This document shows, in pieces, positions 1-8,610 of a stretch of DNA of 9,938 nt (positions are counted from its first letter, which is position 1; each line of letters starts with the position of its first letter). Made by a program: the position numbers and the translations under genes. Source of the stretch: Chlorobiaceae bacterium (GTDB lineage: Bacteria > Bacteroidota > Chlorobiia > Chlorobiales > Chlorobiaceae); contig JAAXUM010000033.1 of NCBI GenBank assembly GCA_013336025.1, positions 1 through 9,938 of the forward strand. Direction: 5' to 3'. A model generated the notes under the pieces. The model did no database searches. It was not told where the DNA came from and worked only from the letters and a program-made list of their open reading frames with translations.

Positions 1-559
1 CCTCGGCAAAAAGCTCCCTGAACTTTCCGGGAGGATTGCCCCGTTCCGAAGAGTCAAGTCCGATGCCGCTGATCCATCGTTTCCAACGAAATGCCTGCTC
101 AAGAGCCGCTCTTCCATCTTCCTCACAGAGGTGTCGCAGAATGCACATGATCAGTTTTGTTGAAATACCCAGTCCGCTGTTCGCATCAGCCAGTGCCTGA
201 CCGATTCCGCCGACAACCGTTTCAAAAGGAACTCCCCGTGAGGTATGCGATTGCGGATCAAAAAAAATCTCCGCATGGCGGATATTCTGGGATACGGCTT
301 TCTGCAGGTAGGCAATGGTAAGATCGTAAAAATCCTGTTCGGTAACGAGCACAGCCGTTGCCCTGTAGTAGATATCGAGAAACGATTGCAGATCGCTGAA
401 GTTGTATGCTCTTTTTGCAGTATCAGCGTCAGGATAGGGAAGTGTAACTCCGTTGCGTTCGCCAAGGGCAAGCATCATCTCCGGTTCAAGCGTTCCTTCG
501 ATATGCAGATGCAGTTCGGCTTTCGGCATACCGGCAATAAACCCGGCAAGTTGTTCCAT
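1..559 (-). CDS. Adenine deaminase-type member of the adenosine deaminase superfamily (partial)
   Basis: A zinc-dependent purine deaminase of the cytoplasm; the best call is adenine to hypoxanthine plus ammonia (purine salvage). The 186 visible residues are the N-terminal half of a family of roughly 330-350 residues; the C-terminus lies beyond base 1. The first two zinc ligands are seen as His17-Leu-His19 in ELHLHIEGTLEPE. This IEGTLEPE version, with FDPQSHTSRG (residues 100-109) and GLDSSERGNPP (167-177), matches from recall the adenine deaminase subgroup typified by Pseudomonas PA0148, not classical adenosine deaminases, which read HVHLDG. The catalytic Glu, the later zinc His/Asp and the substrate pocket are off-window, so specificity is inferred. 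The start is the ATG at 559-557; an in-frame ATG at 529 is possible, but residues before it fit the usual short leader helix. No clear Shine-Dalgarno site. It is transcribed away from the radical SAM gene. Confidence 0.87.
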   Translation of the reverse strand, partial: MEQLAGFIAGMPKAELHLHIEGTLEPEMMLALGERNGVTLPYPDADTAKRAYNFSDLQSFLDIYYRATAVLVTEQDFYDLTIAYLQKAVSQNIRHAEIFFDPQSHTSRGVPFETVVGGIGQALADANSGLGISTKLIMCILRHLCEEDGRAALEQAFRWKRWISGIGLDSSERGNPPGKFRELFAE

Positions 560-640
560 TACTGCGGTGTTGAGGTTTGAAATTTCTTTCCTTTCAATGT
601 AGGCAAATCCCGGCAATAGGTTCATGCCGAATTGCAGATA

Positions 641-653
641 TCAGGAGTCCTGA
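641..653. repeat. Perfect palindrome, candidate operator
   Basis: TCAGGA, one central base, then TCCTGA: six perfect pairs about 82 bases upstream of the deaminase start, followed on the plus strand by a T-rich stretch (656-676). It could be a protein-binding half-site pair or a small hairpin. No plus-strand gene precedes it, so a terminator role for a plus-strand gene is unlikely. Regulatory function is inference. Confidence 0.35.
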
Positions 654-794
654 GGTTTCCTTTTTGTTGATTTTTTCGCTGCTGTTATGGATTCATACAA
701 CGGTTTCCCGTAGCGTGATGTCCGATTTTCTGTATTTTAGGCATATGCGGAATGATCGTCGGCTTGCAGGAGTTGTAACGGCAGATCTGTCAGT

Positions 795-831
795 GCCTGG
801 GATCTGGTGCTGAAACAGGCCTGTTGCAGGC
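795..831. repeat. Palindrome and overlapping alternative hairpins upstream of the radical SAM gene
   Basis: A perfect 12-base palindrome, AACAGGCCTGTT, lies at 814-825. It overlaps two alternative stems: GCCTG (795-799) with CAGGC (816-820), and GCCTG (819-823) with CAGGC (827-831) across a 3-base loop. The two stems share bases 819-820 and so exclude each other. The cluster ends 79 bases before the radical SAM start codon, so it could be an operator or part of a structured leader. Neither role is shown. Confidence 0.35.
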
Positions 832-910
832 GAACGGATTTCCTGAAAGTCGGTAAATTGTTGAATAACATAACAGAGGTGCCGTAACGATTCATGGTTG
901 AAATTTTCAT

Positions 911-1930
911 ATGATAACTATTGACGATCTGCTGTTGAAGTCGCGGGATGAGGGTGTTTTTCTGCCGCAAGAGATAATTCAGATGCTCTCCTTCCCTCCT
1001 GATTCAGCCGAATCTTACCGGTTGATGGCCGAGTCGTCAGCAATTGCAAAAAAGCTTACCGGCAACAGGGCTGAAGTGCATGCTCAGTTTGCCCTGAACC
1101 TTGCCCCTTGCAACTGTAACTGCGTGTTTTGTTCCTTTGCAGAGAGTAACGGAATCTTTTCCGCTGAAACTCGGGTTACCGCTGAAGAGGCTGTTGGTTA
1201 TGCTCGTCAGTTTGAAGCTGACGGAGCCAATGCTATTTTTGTCATGACTACGGCACTCTACCCGTTTGAGCTGTTTCTTGAGATGTCGAGTGAAATCAGA
1301 CGGCATCTCAAACCGGAAACCATGATGATCGCAAATGTTGGAGATCAGAACGCTCTGCGTGCCAGGCAGATCCGTGAGGCCGGCTATACCGGAGTATATC
1401 ATGCCTTGCGCCTGCGTGAAGGGAGTGATACCGGGCTGTCACCAAAGGCCAGATTGACGAGTATCCGAAACTTTCTTGACGCAGGTCTTGAAGTTGGAAC
1501 CTGTGTGGAACCGGTTGGGCCGGAGCACACCAATCAAGAGCTTGCCGAATCAATTCTCTTTACGGCATCGTTCAATCCGGTCTATAGCGGCGCAGCAAGG
1601 AGAATTGCCATTCCCGGAACGGAAAGTGCCCGGCGGGGCATGATTACCGAGCTGAGAATGGCGCAGATTGTTGCTGTTACCAGAATAGCGATGCCTCGAT
1701 CTGTGCCCGGAAACTGTACTCATGAACCCTGCGCTCCCGGAGCAATGGCCGGTGCCACTCTTTTCTGGGCAGAAGTTGGTGCAAATCCGAGAGATATCAA
1801 AGAGAAGACTGAAGAGGGAAGAGGGGATACCGTTCAGCAATGTCGGGATATATTCAGGGAGAGTGGATGGGATTGCCTTGAAGGCCCTTCATGCTACTAT
1901 GGTCGGGCAACCGGGTTGCAGGCAACCTGA
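911..1930 (+). CDS. BioB-like radical SAM enzyme of unassigned function
   Basis: 339 residues. The CX3CX2C signature for the SAM-binding [4Fe-4S] cluster is Cys67, Cys71 and Cys74, with an extra Cys69 inside it (APCNCNCVFCSF). The protein should cleave S-adenosylmethionine to a 5'-deoxyadenosyl radical. General layout and length resemble the BioB/HydE/HmdB group: a short N-terminal helical part, the cluster at about residue 70 and a TIM-barrel core. It is not a normal biotin synthase: the BioB region around its [2Fe-2S] cysteines and its YNHN-type motif is replaced by GVYHALRLREG (161-171) and CVEPVGPEHT (198-207). The C-terminal part adds Cys269, Cys274, Cys311, Cys322 and Cys328, which could hold a second metal site. 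The start is ATG 911; a stop lies in frame at 899-901. No clear Shine-Dalgarno site. corA follows after 15 bases, so the two are probably co-transcribed. Substrate unknown; methanogen HmdB-like proteins and the chlorophyll-modifying BciD are families to compare, not assignments. Confidence 0.85.
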   Translation: MITIDDLLLKSRDEGVFLPQEIIQMLSFPPDSAESYRLMAESSAIAKKLTGNRAEVHAQFALNLAPCNCNCVFCSFAESNGIFSAETRVTAEEAVGYARQFEADGANAIFVMTTALYPFELFLEMSSEIRRHLKPETMMIANVGDQNALRARQIREAGYTGVYHALRLREGSDTGLSPKARLTSIRNFLDAGLEVGTCVEPVGPEHTNQELAESILFTASFNPVYSGAARRIAIPGTESARRGMITELRMAQIVAVTRIAMPRSVPGNCTHEPCAPGAMAGATLFWAEVGANPRDIKEKTEEGRGDTVQQCRDIFRESGWDCLEGPSCYYGRATGLQAT

Positions 1931-1945
1931 GAAAAAGCTTTTTTG

Positions 1946-3070
1946 ATGAAAAGAAAAAAGAAAACGGAACCAGGCAGAAGCGGAAACCTCAACAGGCAGA
2001 ATGCAGCCAAAAAGGTGCTCAGAAGCCGCCAGAAAACGTTCGGTCAGCCCGCCGGATCCCTGACCTATATTGGTGAACAGCGGCTTGAAAAACCCGTCAT
2101 CACGATTATGGGGTATGATGAAGGGCAACAGATCACGAAAACCATCACGGATGTTCATGAGTGCATTTCGCTCAAAAAGCAGTTCAGGGTACTCTGGGTC
2201 AATGTTGATGGCGTCTATGATCCCGGGATCATGGAACAGATCGGAGAGGTGTTCGGTATCAACGCCCTGACGCTTGAGGATATTCTGCATACCGGCCAGC
2301 GCCCGAAAGTTGAGGATTTTGAAGCGTATCTCTATCTGGTGCTTCAAATGATCGAATTTAACCAGGAAAAAGGTGAGATCATCCAGGAACAGTTGAGTCT
2401 CATCATCGGCGACAGCTATGTCATCACCTTTCAGGAAAAACCGGGTGACATGTTTGATCCTGTCCGGCAGCGGATCAGAACAGCCGGTACCAAACTGCGA
2501 AAATATGCTGCCGATTATCTTGCGTATTCATTGATTGATGCCGTTGTTGACGATTATTTTTCAATTCTTGAAGATATTGAAAACACCATTGACCGGCTTG
2601 ATATCGAACTGATAGAAACGTACAGCCAGCAGGCATTTCATTCGCTTTACGCGCTTAAAAGGGAGCTCATCATCCTCAGAAAATCGATCTGGCCTCTGAG
2701 AGAAGAGATCGGGAGTATAACGAGAGATGATTTTGCCGTCATAGGAGACGCCGTCGAGCCCTATTTCAGGGATGTGTATGACCATATCATTCTTGTGATC
2801 GATACGATCGAGGTATTTCGGGACATTGTTACCGGCATGCATGAAACCTATCTTGCCGGAATCAACAACCGGATGAACGAAATCATGAAGGTACTGACCA
2901 TTATTGCCACGGTCTTTATGCCGCTTTCGTTTCTTACCGGGGTGTTTGGAATGAACTTCCGTGTCATACCGGGACTTGAGTGGCAGTGGGGATTTTACGT
3001 TACAATCGGAGTAATGGGAGTGATTTTTGCTGGAATGATGCTCTATTTTCGTACAAGAAAGTGGTTTTAA
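1946..3070 (+). CDS. corA: CorA-type magnesium/cobalt channel
   Basis: 374 residues, an inner-membrane pentameric channel for Mg2+ (and Co2+) entry. The defining GMN pore motif is at residues 335-337, at the end of the first transmembrane segment (about 315-334). The second segment spans about 350-367, followed by a short basic tail, RTRKWF. Between them lies the short periplasmic loop with Glu345. Residues 45-315 form the cytoplasmic sensor domain and long stalk helix, including the typical VWVNVDG-like and LTLEDILHTGQRPK-like stretches (residues 83-90, 108-121). The first 30 residues are unusually basic (a KRKKK start). ATG 1946 is chosen; a TTG directly before it (1943) is also in frame. 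There is no Shine-Dalgarno site, but an A5GCT5 palindrome (1932-1943) sits just upstream. It follows the radical SAM gene closely and converges on the YqhA-like gene. Confidence 0.95.
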   Translation: MKRKKKTEPGRSGNLNRQNAAKKVLRSRQKTFGQPAGSLTYIGEQRLEKPVITIMGYDEGQQITKTITDVHECISLKKQFRVLWVNVDGVYDPGIMEQIGEVFGINALTLEDILHTGQRPKVEDFEAYLYLVLQMIEFNQEKGEIIQEQLSLIIGDSYVITFQEKPGDMFDPVRQRIRTAGTKLRKYAADYLAYSLIDAVVDDYFSILEDIENTIDRLDIELIETYSQQAFHSLYALKRELIILRKSIWPLREEIGSITRDDFAVIGDAVEPYFRDVYDHIILVIDTIEVFRDIVTGMHETYLAGINNRMNEIMKVLTIIATVFMPLSFLTGVFGMNFRVIPGLEWQWGFYVTIGVMGVIFAGMMLYFRTRKWF

Positions 3071-3083
3071 CCGTTAAAACTGC
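3061..3083. repeat. Inverted repeat between convergent corA and YqhA-like genes, possible weak terminator
   Basis: GTTTTAAC (3064-3071) and GTTAAAAC (3073-3080) are perfect inverted copies separated by one base. With two G-U pairs and an end G-C pair the stem extends to 3061-3083 around a CCG loop. It overlaps the corA stop codon (3068-3070) and lies 7 bases from the stop of the convergent gene. It is AT-rich and lacks a clear U-tract on either side, so a terminator role is only possible. Confidence 0.35.
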
Positions 3084-3089
3084 TGGTTA

Positions 3090-3578
3090 TCAATGGTTTT
3101 CTTCATATTTTCCTTTTTTCTTCTGACCGGTAAAATAGGTTAGTCCGGCGACAACCAGGCCAATTGCTCCACCAAGGTACAGAATTTCCTGTTCGCCGTG
3201 CCATGTGACGACATGGCCGAGAAATACAACAGCCATAACCACGACGATCACCCCGATCAGCTTGTCTTTCAGGTCATCAAGGGTGTGAATGATAAGCCAT
3301 TCAGGTAGTGATATGCTATCGTCAATAAAAAGTTCGTACAAACCGAGCGACATAATGTAAAGCACCGTCCCGATCAGAAAGAGGTCGGCGTTTTCAATGA
3401 ATCCGAGCGAAAGCATTTTTGCCCCTTTGGTGGTAACGGTTCCATCCGAAAGGGTAAGTATAATCTGCTGGATCACGGAAATGCCGCCATACAGAAGCAG
3501 GGTTGTTGCTGCGCAAAAGGTACCGATAACTGCAATCAGAACAAGGTATCGGCTGGATGAAAGGATTTGTCTGAACAT
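3090..3578 (-). CDS. YqhA/UPF0114 family inner-membrane protein
   Basis: 162 residues, the usual size for this uncharacterised family. Four membrane segments are visible at about residues 11-33, 61-84, 106-126 and 131-150, followed by a charged tail. The family hallmarks are present: SSRYLVLIAVIGTF at the N-terminus, ENADLFLIGTVLYIMSLGLYELFID (62-86) and LPEWLIIHTLDDLKDKL (91-107). No biochemical function is established for the family to my knowledge, and no catalytic residues can be named. The start ATG (3578-3576) is preceded by an A-run (GGAAAAAAA) rather than a Shine-Dalgarno site. It is convergent with corA (19-base gap) and divergent from the CIA30-like gene, so it is probably a single-gene unit. 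Confidence 0.9.
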   Translation of the reverse strand: MFRQILSSSRYLVLIAVIGTFCAATTLLLYGGISVIQQIILTLSDGTVTTKGAKMLSLGFIENADLFLIGTVLYIMSLGLYELFIDDSISLPEWLIIHTLDDLKDKLIGVIVVVMAVVFLGHVVTWHGEQEILYLGGAIGLVVAGLTYFTGQKKKGKYEENH

Positions 3579-3612
3579 AGGTACGGATTTTTTTCCGGGA
3601 GAGGTAACCTGT

Positions 3613-3642
3613 TTTATCCCCTGAATATATAAAAAAACACAA
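3613..3642 (-). promoter_or_regulatory. Candidate promoter for the YqhA-like gene
   Basis: On the minus strand, TTGTGT (3642-3637), an 18-base AT-rich spacer and GATAAA (3618-3613) resemble a primary-sigma-factor promoter, placed 35 bases before the start codon. The match is moderate and the spacer contains other AT-rich hexamers, so the exact site is uncertain. Confidence 0.3.
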
Positions 3643-3714
3643 AACGCATGATTGTGAACTCATCGCTTTCCTGTCGATGCGGATAATACAAAAACAGAAA
3701 AACAAAAATATGTT

Positions 3715-4257
3715 ATGAGAGCTGAACCTGAAAAAATAATATGTGATTTTGCTTCTCCGGTATGTCTTGACTGGTACAGCGTTGACGATGATGTGATGGG
3801 CGGGATGTCCGGCAGCTATTTTCGGCGCAATGCGGATAACACCGGCAGCTTCTGTGGAGTTCTTTCTGTTGAAAACAGTGGTGGTTTTGCATCGGTGAGA
3901 ACTTTTCTCGTGCATCGTGATTTTCTGGATTGCACAGGGATCAGGCTGCGGGTCAAAGGTGATGGCAGACAGTACAGTTTCAGGATCAGAAATGACGAAA
4001 AGTTTGATGGAATTGTCTATAAACAGGATTTTGTTACCATCAAGGATGAATGGACTGACGTTACCTTGCCGTTTTCCGGATTTAAACCGGCATTCAGAGG
4101 CAGAACCCTTGATGATGGAACCACTTTAAACCGCTCCAACATTGTTCAGATAGGGATACTTGTTTCGAAAAAACAGACTGGAGCCTTCTGTCTTGTGATC
4201 GACAGGATAAGTGCGGTTCGCAGTATTGAAGGTTTTCAATCTGAAGGAGTGTGTTGA
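3715..4257 (+). CDS. CIA30/NDUFAF1-like protein
   Basis: 180 residues, essentially a single CIA30 domain with no signal peptide or membrane segment. The family's N-terminal landmark is residues 20-33, W-Y-S-V-DDDVMGGMSGS, followed by a jelly-roll pattern of strands: FCGVLSVENSGGFASVRT (46-63), GIRLRVKGDGRQYSFRIR (75-92), WTDVTLPFSGFKPAFRGR (113-130) and a last strand with IGILVSKKQTGAFCLVID (146-163). In mitochondria CIA30/NDUFAF1 is a complex I assembly factor; bacterial members are mostly uncharacterised, and a carbohydrate-binding-like fold is usual. Any complex I role here is inference. The start is ATG 3715, preceded by CAGAAAAAC and A-rich sequence, with no Shine-Dalgarno site. The gene stands alone between a divergent and a convergent neighbour (hisF, 54 bases away). 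Confidence 0.85.
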   Translation: MRAEPEKIICDFASPVCLDWYSVDDDVMGGMSGSYFRRNADNTGSFCGVLSVENSGGFASVRTFLVHRDFLDCTGIRLRVKGDGRQYSFRIRNDEKFDGIVYKQDFVTIKDEWTDVTLPFSGFKPAFRGRTLDDGTTLNRSNIVQIGILVSKKQTGAFCLVIDRISAVRSIEGFQSEGVC

Positions 4258-4311
4258 AAGGGATCGGCAAGAGCTGTTGTATTGACGTTGTCAAGGTTCA
4301 CCGTTTCCCAT

Positions 4312-5067
4312 TTACAGCCTCACCTCTATGCCCCTGTCGCGGAGGTACTGCTTGGCCTGCCGGATTGAGTATTGTCTGAAATGAAAGATCGATGCGGCAA
4401 GGGCTGCATCGGCATGGCCTTTGGTGAATCCTTCATACAGATGTTCGAGGTTTCCTGCGCCTCCCGAAGCAATCACCGGAATGTGTACCGAGGTTGAAAC
4501 GCGAGCGAGAATGTCGTTGTCGTATCCCTCCTGGGTTCCGTCGCGATCCATGCTTGTGAGCAGAATCTCTCCGGCCCCGAGTTCCTGCACCTTGTGCGCC
4601 CATTCAAGGGCTTCATATGCCGTTGGATTTTTTCCTGAATGGGTATGCACTATGTGATCGCTGCCGATTTTTTTAACATCGATAGCCACCACGACGGCCT
4701 GCGAACCGTATTTTTCTGCGATGCGGGAGATCAGTTCAGGCTTGTTGACTGCGGCCGTGTTGACCGAAACCTTGTCTGCACCGTGCAGAAAAACATCCTT
4801 TGCGCGTTCAACGGAATTTATCCCTCCACCTACGGTAAGAGGGATAAAAACTTCCCCTGAAACTTTCATGACCTCTTCAAGGGTTGTTTTGCGTGACTCA
4901 AGCGAAGCTGAAATGTCGAGAAAAACCAGTTCGTCGGCAAGTTCGTTGTTGTAAAAGCGGGCCTGTTCAAGAATTGAACCGGCATCTCTCAAACCCTCAA
5001 AATTGATGCCCTTGACGACCCTGCCGCCCGTAACATCGAGACAGGGGATAATTCTTTTTGCTAACAT
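4312..5067 (-). CDS. hisF: Imidazole glycerol phosphate synthase, cyclase subunit HisF
   Basis: 251 residues, full family length. With the glutaminase HisH it converts PRFAR plus ammonia to imidazole glycerol phosphate and AICAR in histidine synthesis, linking it to purine synthesis. It is a (beta/alpha)8 barrel. Both catalytic aspartates are present at their standard positions: Asp11 in [16 protein letters not shown] and Asp130 in VVVAIDVKK. The phosphate-binding loops are also intact: TVGGGI (78-83), SMDRDGT (172-178) and ASGGAG (200-205). The frame is open for 26 codons further upstream, but [12 protein letters not shown] is the canonical N-terminus, so ATG 5067-5065 is chosen. A TTCAGCAGAAAAA element ends two bases before the start. 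No hisH or other his gene is in the window. Confidence 0.98.
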   Translation of the reverse strand: MLAKRIIPCLDVTGGRVVKGINFEGLRDAGSILEQARFYNNELADELVFLDISASLESRKTTLEEVMKVSGEVFIPLTVGGGINSVERAKDVFLHGADKVSVNTAAVNKPELISRIAEKYGSQAVVVAIDVKKIGSDHIVHTHSGKNPTAYEALEWAHKVQELGAGEILLTSMDRDGTQEGYDNDILARVSTSVHIPVIASGGAGNLEHLYEGFTKGHADAALAASIFHFRQYSIRQAKQYLRDRGIEVRL

Positions 5068-5069
5068 GG

Positions 5070-5082
5070 TTTTTCTGCTGAA
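5070..5082 (-). repeat. 13-base shared upstream element, hisF copy
   Basis: Read on the minus strand this is TTCAGCAGAAAAA, ending two bases before the hisF start codon. The identical sequence lies at 5180-5192 on the plus strand, upstream of the divergent gene. Both genes therefore carry the element in the same orientation relative to their own start. Confidence 0.6.
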
Positions 5083-5137
5083 ATAAATTGCTCTGTAGAA
5101 TGGTAATTGCCCGAAAGAAATCAATAAAGTTAAACTC

Positions 5138-5165
5138 TTCAACAATATTTGAAAGGTATTATATT
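5138..5165 (+). promoter_or_regulatory. Candidate promoter for the FNR-menA-aguB unit
   Basis: TTCAAC (5138-5143), a 16-base spacer and TATATT (5160-5165), within an AT-rich stretch 41 bases before the first gene of the unit. The -10 region is good and the -35 is poor. Transcription starting near 5172 would include the 5180-5192 element in the leader. Confidence 0.3.
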
Positions 5166-5179
5166 AAGCAGGCATTGAG

Positions 5180-5192
5180 TTCAGCAGAAAAA
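5180..5192 (+). repeat. 13-base shared upstream element, small-gene copy
   Basis: TTCAGCAGAAAAA, an exact inverted copy of 5070-5082, lying directly before the AGGAGG ribosome binding site of the gene at 5206. The two copies bracket the whole divergent spacer; 97 bases separate them. Confidence 0.6.
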
Positions 5193-5194
5193 AG

Positions 5195-5200
5195 AGGAGG
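5195..5200 (+). promoter_or_regulatory. Strong ribosome binding site
   Basis: AGGAGG, five bases before ATG 5206. It is one of only two clear Shine-Dalgarno sites in the window and fixes the start of the small Cys-containing protein. Confidence 0.85.
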
Positions 5201-5205
5201 ATCGA

Positions 5206-7532
<2,327 letters not shown>

Positions 7533-7537
7533 CAACG

Positions 7538-8437
7538 ATGATATCAATGCCGTCGGAAACAGTTTCCATTGCACTTGTGCAAACTACAGCTTCAGAAAGA
7601 CCGGAAGAGAACCTTGCCGAAGCAGATCGCCTGATCAGAAGTGCTGCTGCAGGGGGAGCACAGGTCATCTGCCTGCAGGAGCTGTTCACTACGCGGTATT
7701 TCTGTCAGATCGAGGACTATGAACCTTTCGCTTACGCTGAACCTGTTCCGGGTCCGACAACCCGGGCTCTGCAGGAGCTGGCGCGCGAGCTTCAGGTCGT
7801 CATCGTTGCTTCGCTTTTTGAGATAAGGGCGAGAGGTCTCTATCATAATACAGCAGCGGTTATCGATGCTGATGGCAGCTATCTCGGCAAGTACAGGAAA
7901 ATGCATATTCCCGATGACCCGGGGTTTTACGAGAAGTTTTATTTCACCCCCGGTGATCTTGGCTACAAAGTTTTCAAAACCCGGTATGCAACTATCGGCG
8001 TCCTGATCTGCTGGGATCAGTGGTACCCTGAAGCAGCAAGGCTGGTTGCACTTGGCGGTGCTGAAATAATTTTTTATCCAACAGCTATCGGCTGGGCAAC
8101 CAGTGAGACCTCTGAAGAGGTGCGCAGAGCGCAACAGACGGCATGGAAAACCATGCAGCTCAGTCATGCGGTTGCCAACGGTGTGTTTGTTGCCGCGGCC
8201 AACAGGGTTGGTACCGAAGGTGAGCTTGAGTTCTGGGGAAACAGTTTTGTCTCTGACCCTTTCGGCCAGGTTATTGCCGAAGTTTCCCATCAGAACGAAG
8301 CCGTTCTGTTTGCCCGGTGCGATCTCAGCCGTATCGGATACTATCGTTCACACTGGCCTTTTTTACGAGACCGTCGCATTGAATCCTACGGGGATGTGCA
8401 GAAGCGCTACATAGATGCCGATAGCGGAAAGGATTAG
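7538..8437 (+). CDS. aguB: N-carbamoylputrescine amidase AguB
   Basis: 299 residues, a cytoplasmic nitrilase-superfamily enzyme hydrolysing N-carbamoylputrescine to putrescine, CO2 and ammonia, the last step of the agmatine route to polyamines. The catalytic triad is visible: Glu48 in CLQELF, Lys121 in KYRKMHIPDD and Cys158 in LICWDQWYPE. The subfamily signature around the active site is also present: PDDPGFYEKFYFTPGD (125-140), PTAIGW (181-186) and the C-terminal DLSRIGYYRSHWPFLRDRR (262-280). The start is ATG 7538; ATG 7547 (three codons later) is an equally possible start, and neither has a clear Shine-Dalgarno site. The 5-base gap from menA indicates co-transcription, although polyamine and quinone synthesis are not directly related. 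The partner agmatine deiminase AguA is not in the window. Confidence 0.95.
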   Translation: MISMPSETVSIALVQTTASERPEENLAEADRLIRSAAAGGAQVICLQELFTTRYFCQIEDYEPFAYAEPVPGPTTRALQELARELQVVIVASLFEIRARGLYHNTAAVIDADGSYLGKYRKMHIPDDPGFYEKFYFTPGDLGYKVFKTRYATIGVLICWDQWYPEAARLVALGGAEIIFYPTAIGWATSETSEEVRRAQQTAWKTMQLSHAVANGVFVAAANRVGTEGELEFWGNSFVSDPFGQVIAEVSHQNEAVLFARCDLSRIGYYRSHWPFLRDRRIESYGDVQKRYIDADSGKD

Positions 8438-8440
8438 GGG

Positions 8441-8496
8441 GAAGATCGTGTTACGGGTTAAGAGTTACGTGTTACGGGTTAAGATGGAAGAGGGAA
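8441..8496 (+). repeat. Heptanucleotide repeat, block 1
   Basis: After GAAGATC (8441-8447) come five consecutive 7-base units fitting G-N-GTTA-A/C (8448-8482), then two decayed units, GATGGAA and GAGGGAA (8483-8496). Units 1-2 and 4-5 give an exact 16-base repeat, GTGTTACGGGTTAAGA, at 8448 and 8469 (spacing 21 = 3 x 7). The block starts four bases after the aguB stop codon. Confidence 0.7.
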
Positions 8497-8498
8497 GA

Positions 8499-8584
8499 CC
8501 CGAATATCCTTTTAGCAGCCCGAATTTCACTTGTAGCATCCCGAATTTCTCTTTATGTCATCCCGAACGGAGAGAGGGATCTCA
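8499..8584 (+). repeat. Four CCCGAA units, the last in a short inverted repeat
   Basis: CCCGAA begins at 8499, 8519, 8540 and 8562 (spacings 20, 21, 22). The first three continue as CCCGAAT followed by a T-rich stretch ending near AGC or GTC. The fourth reads ATCCCGAACGGAGAGAGGGAT (8560-8580 in two parts: ATCCCGAACGG and AGAGAGGGAT), with ATCCC/GGGAT arms able to pair. It resembles, from memory, a dispersed intergenic element seen in many bacterial genomes; this is not checked. Confidence 0.55.
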
Positions 8585-8610
8585 ATGAAAGGTCGAAAAG
8601 GCTGACGTTG

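Larger units (their letters stand above)
560..910. other. Divergent gene-free spacer between the deaminase and radical SAM genes
   Basis: 351 bases without a convincing gene. Open frames at 577-813 (plus) and 737-970 (minus) have no recognisable protein features and no ribosome binding site. The spacer should hold promoters for both flanking genes, but I cannot pick either confidently. A weak plus-strand candidate is TTGTTG (664-669), 16 bases, then TATGGA (686-691). It contains a 13-base palindrome at 641-653 and a palindrome/hairpin cluster at 795-831. I looked for SAM, TPP and cobalamin riboswitch core sequences upstream of the radical SAM gene and did not find them. Confidence 0.6.

Noticed and set aside
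577..813. 78-codon plus-strand frame with a hydrophobic segment (SFLLIFSLLLW)
   Set aside because: No ribosome binding site, no family resemblance, and it sits in a spacer expected to hold promoters. A lone hydrophobic run is weak evidence.
832..910. Riboswitch in the radical SAM leader
   Set aside because: No SAM, TPP, cobalamin or Moco consensus cores found by eye, only local hairpins.
4282..4294. TTGAC-GTT-GTCAA hairpin between the CIA30-like gene and hisF
   Set aside because: A five-pair AT-rich stem without a T-tract on either strand is too weak to call a terminator.
7592..8290. 232-codon open frame on the minus strand
   Set aside because: It is fully antisense to aguB, which has an intact catalytic triad and family motifs. 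The antisense product has no recognisable domain.
8499..8567. CRISPR-like spacing of CCCGAA
   Set aside because: The repeated core is only 6-8 bases, the period is about 21, and there are no cas genes. It does not fit any CRISPR repeat-spacer geometry.
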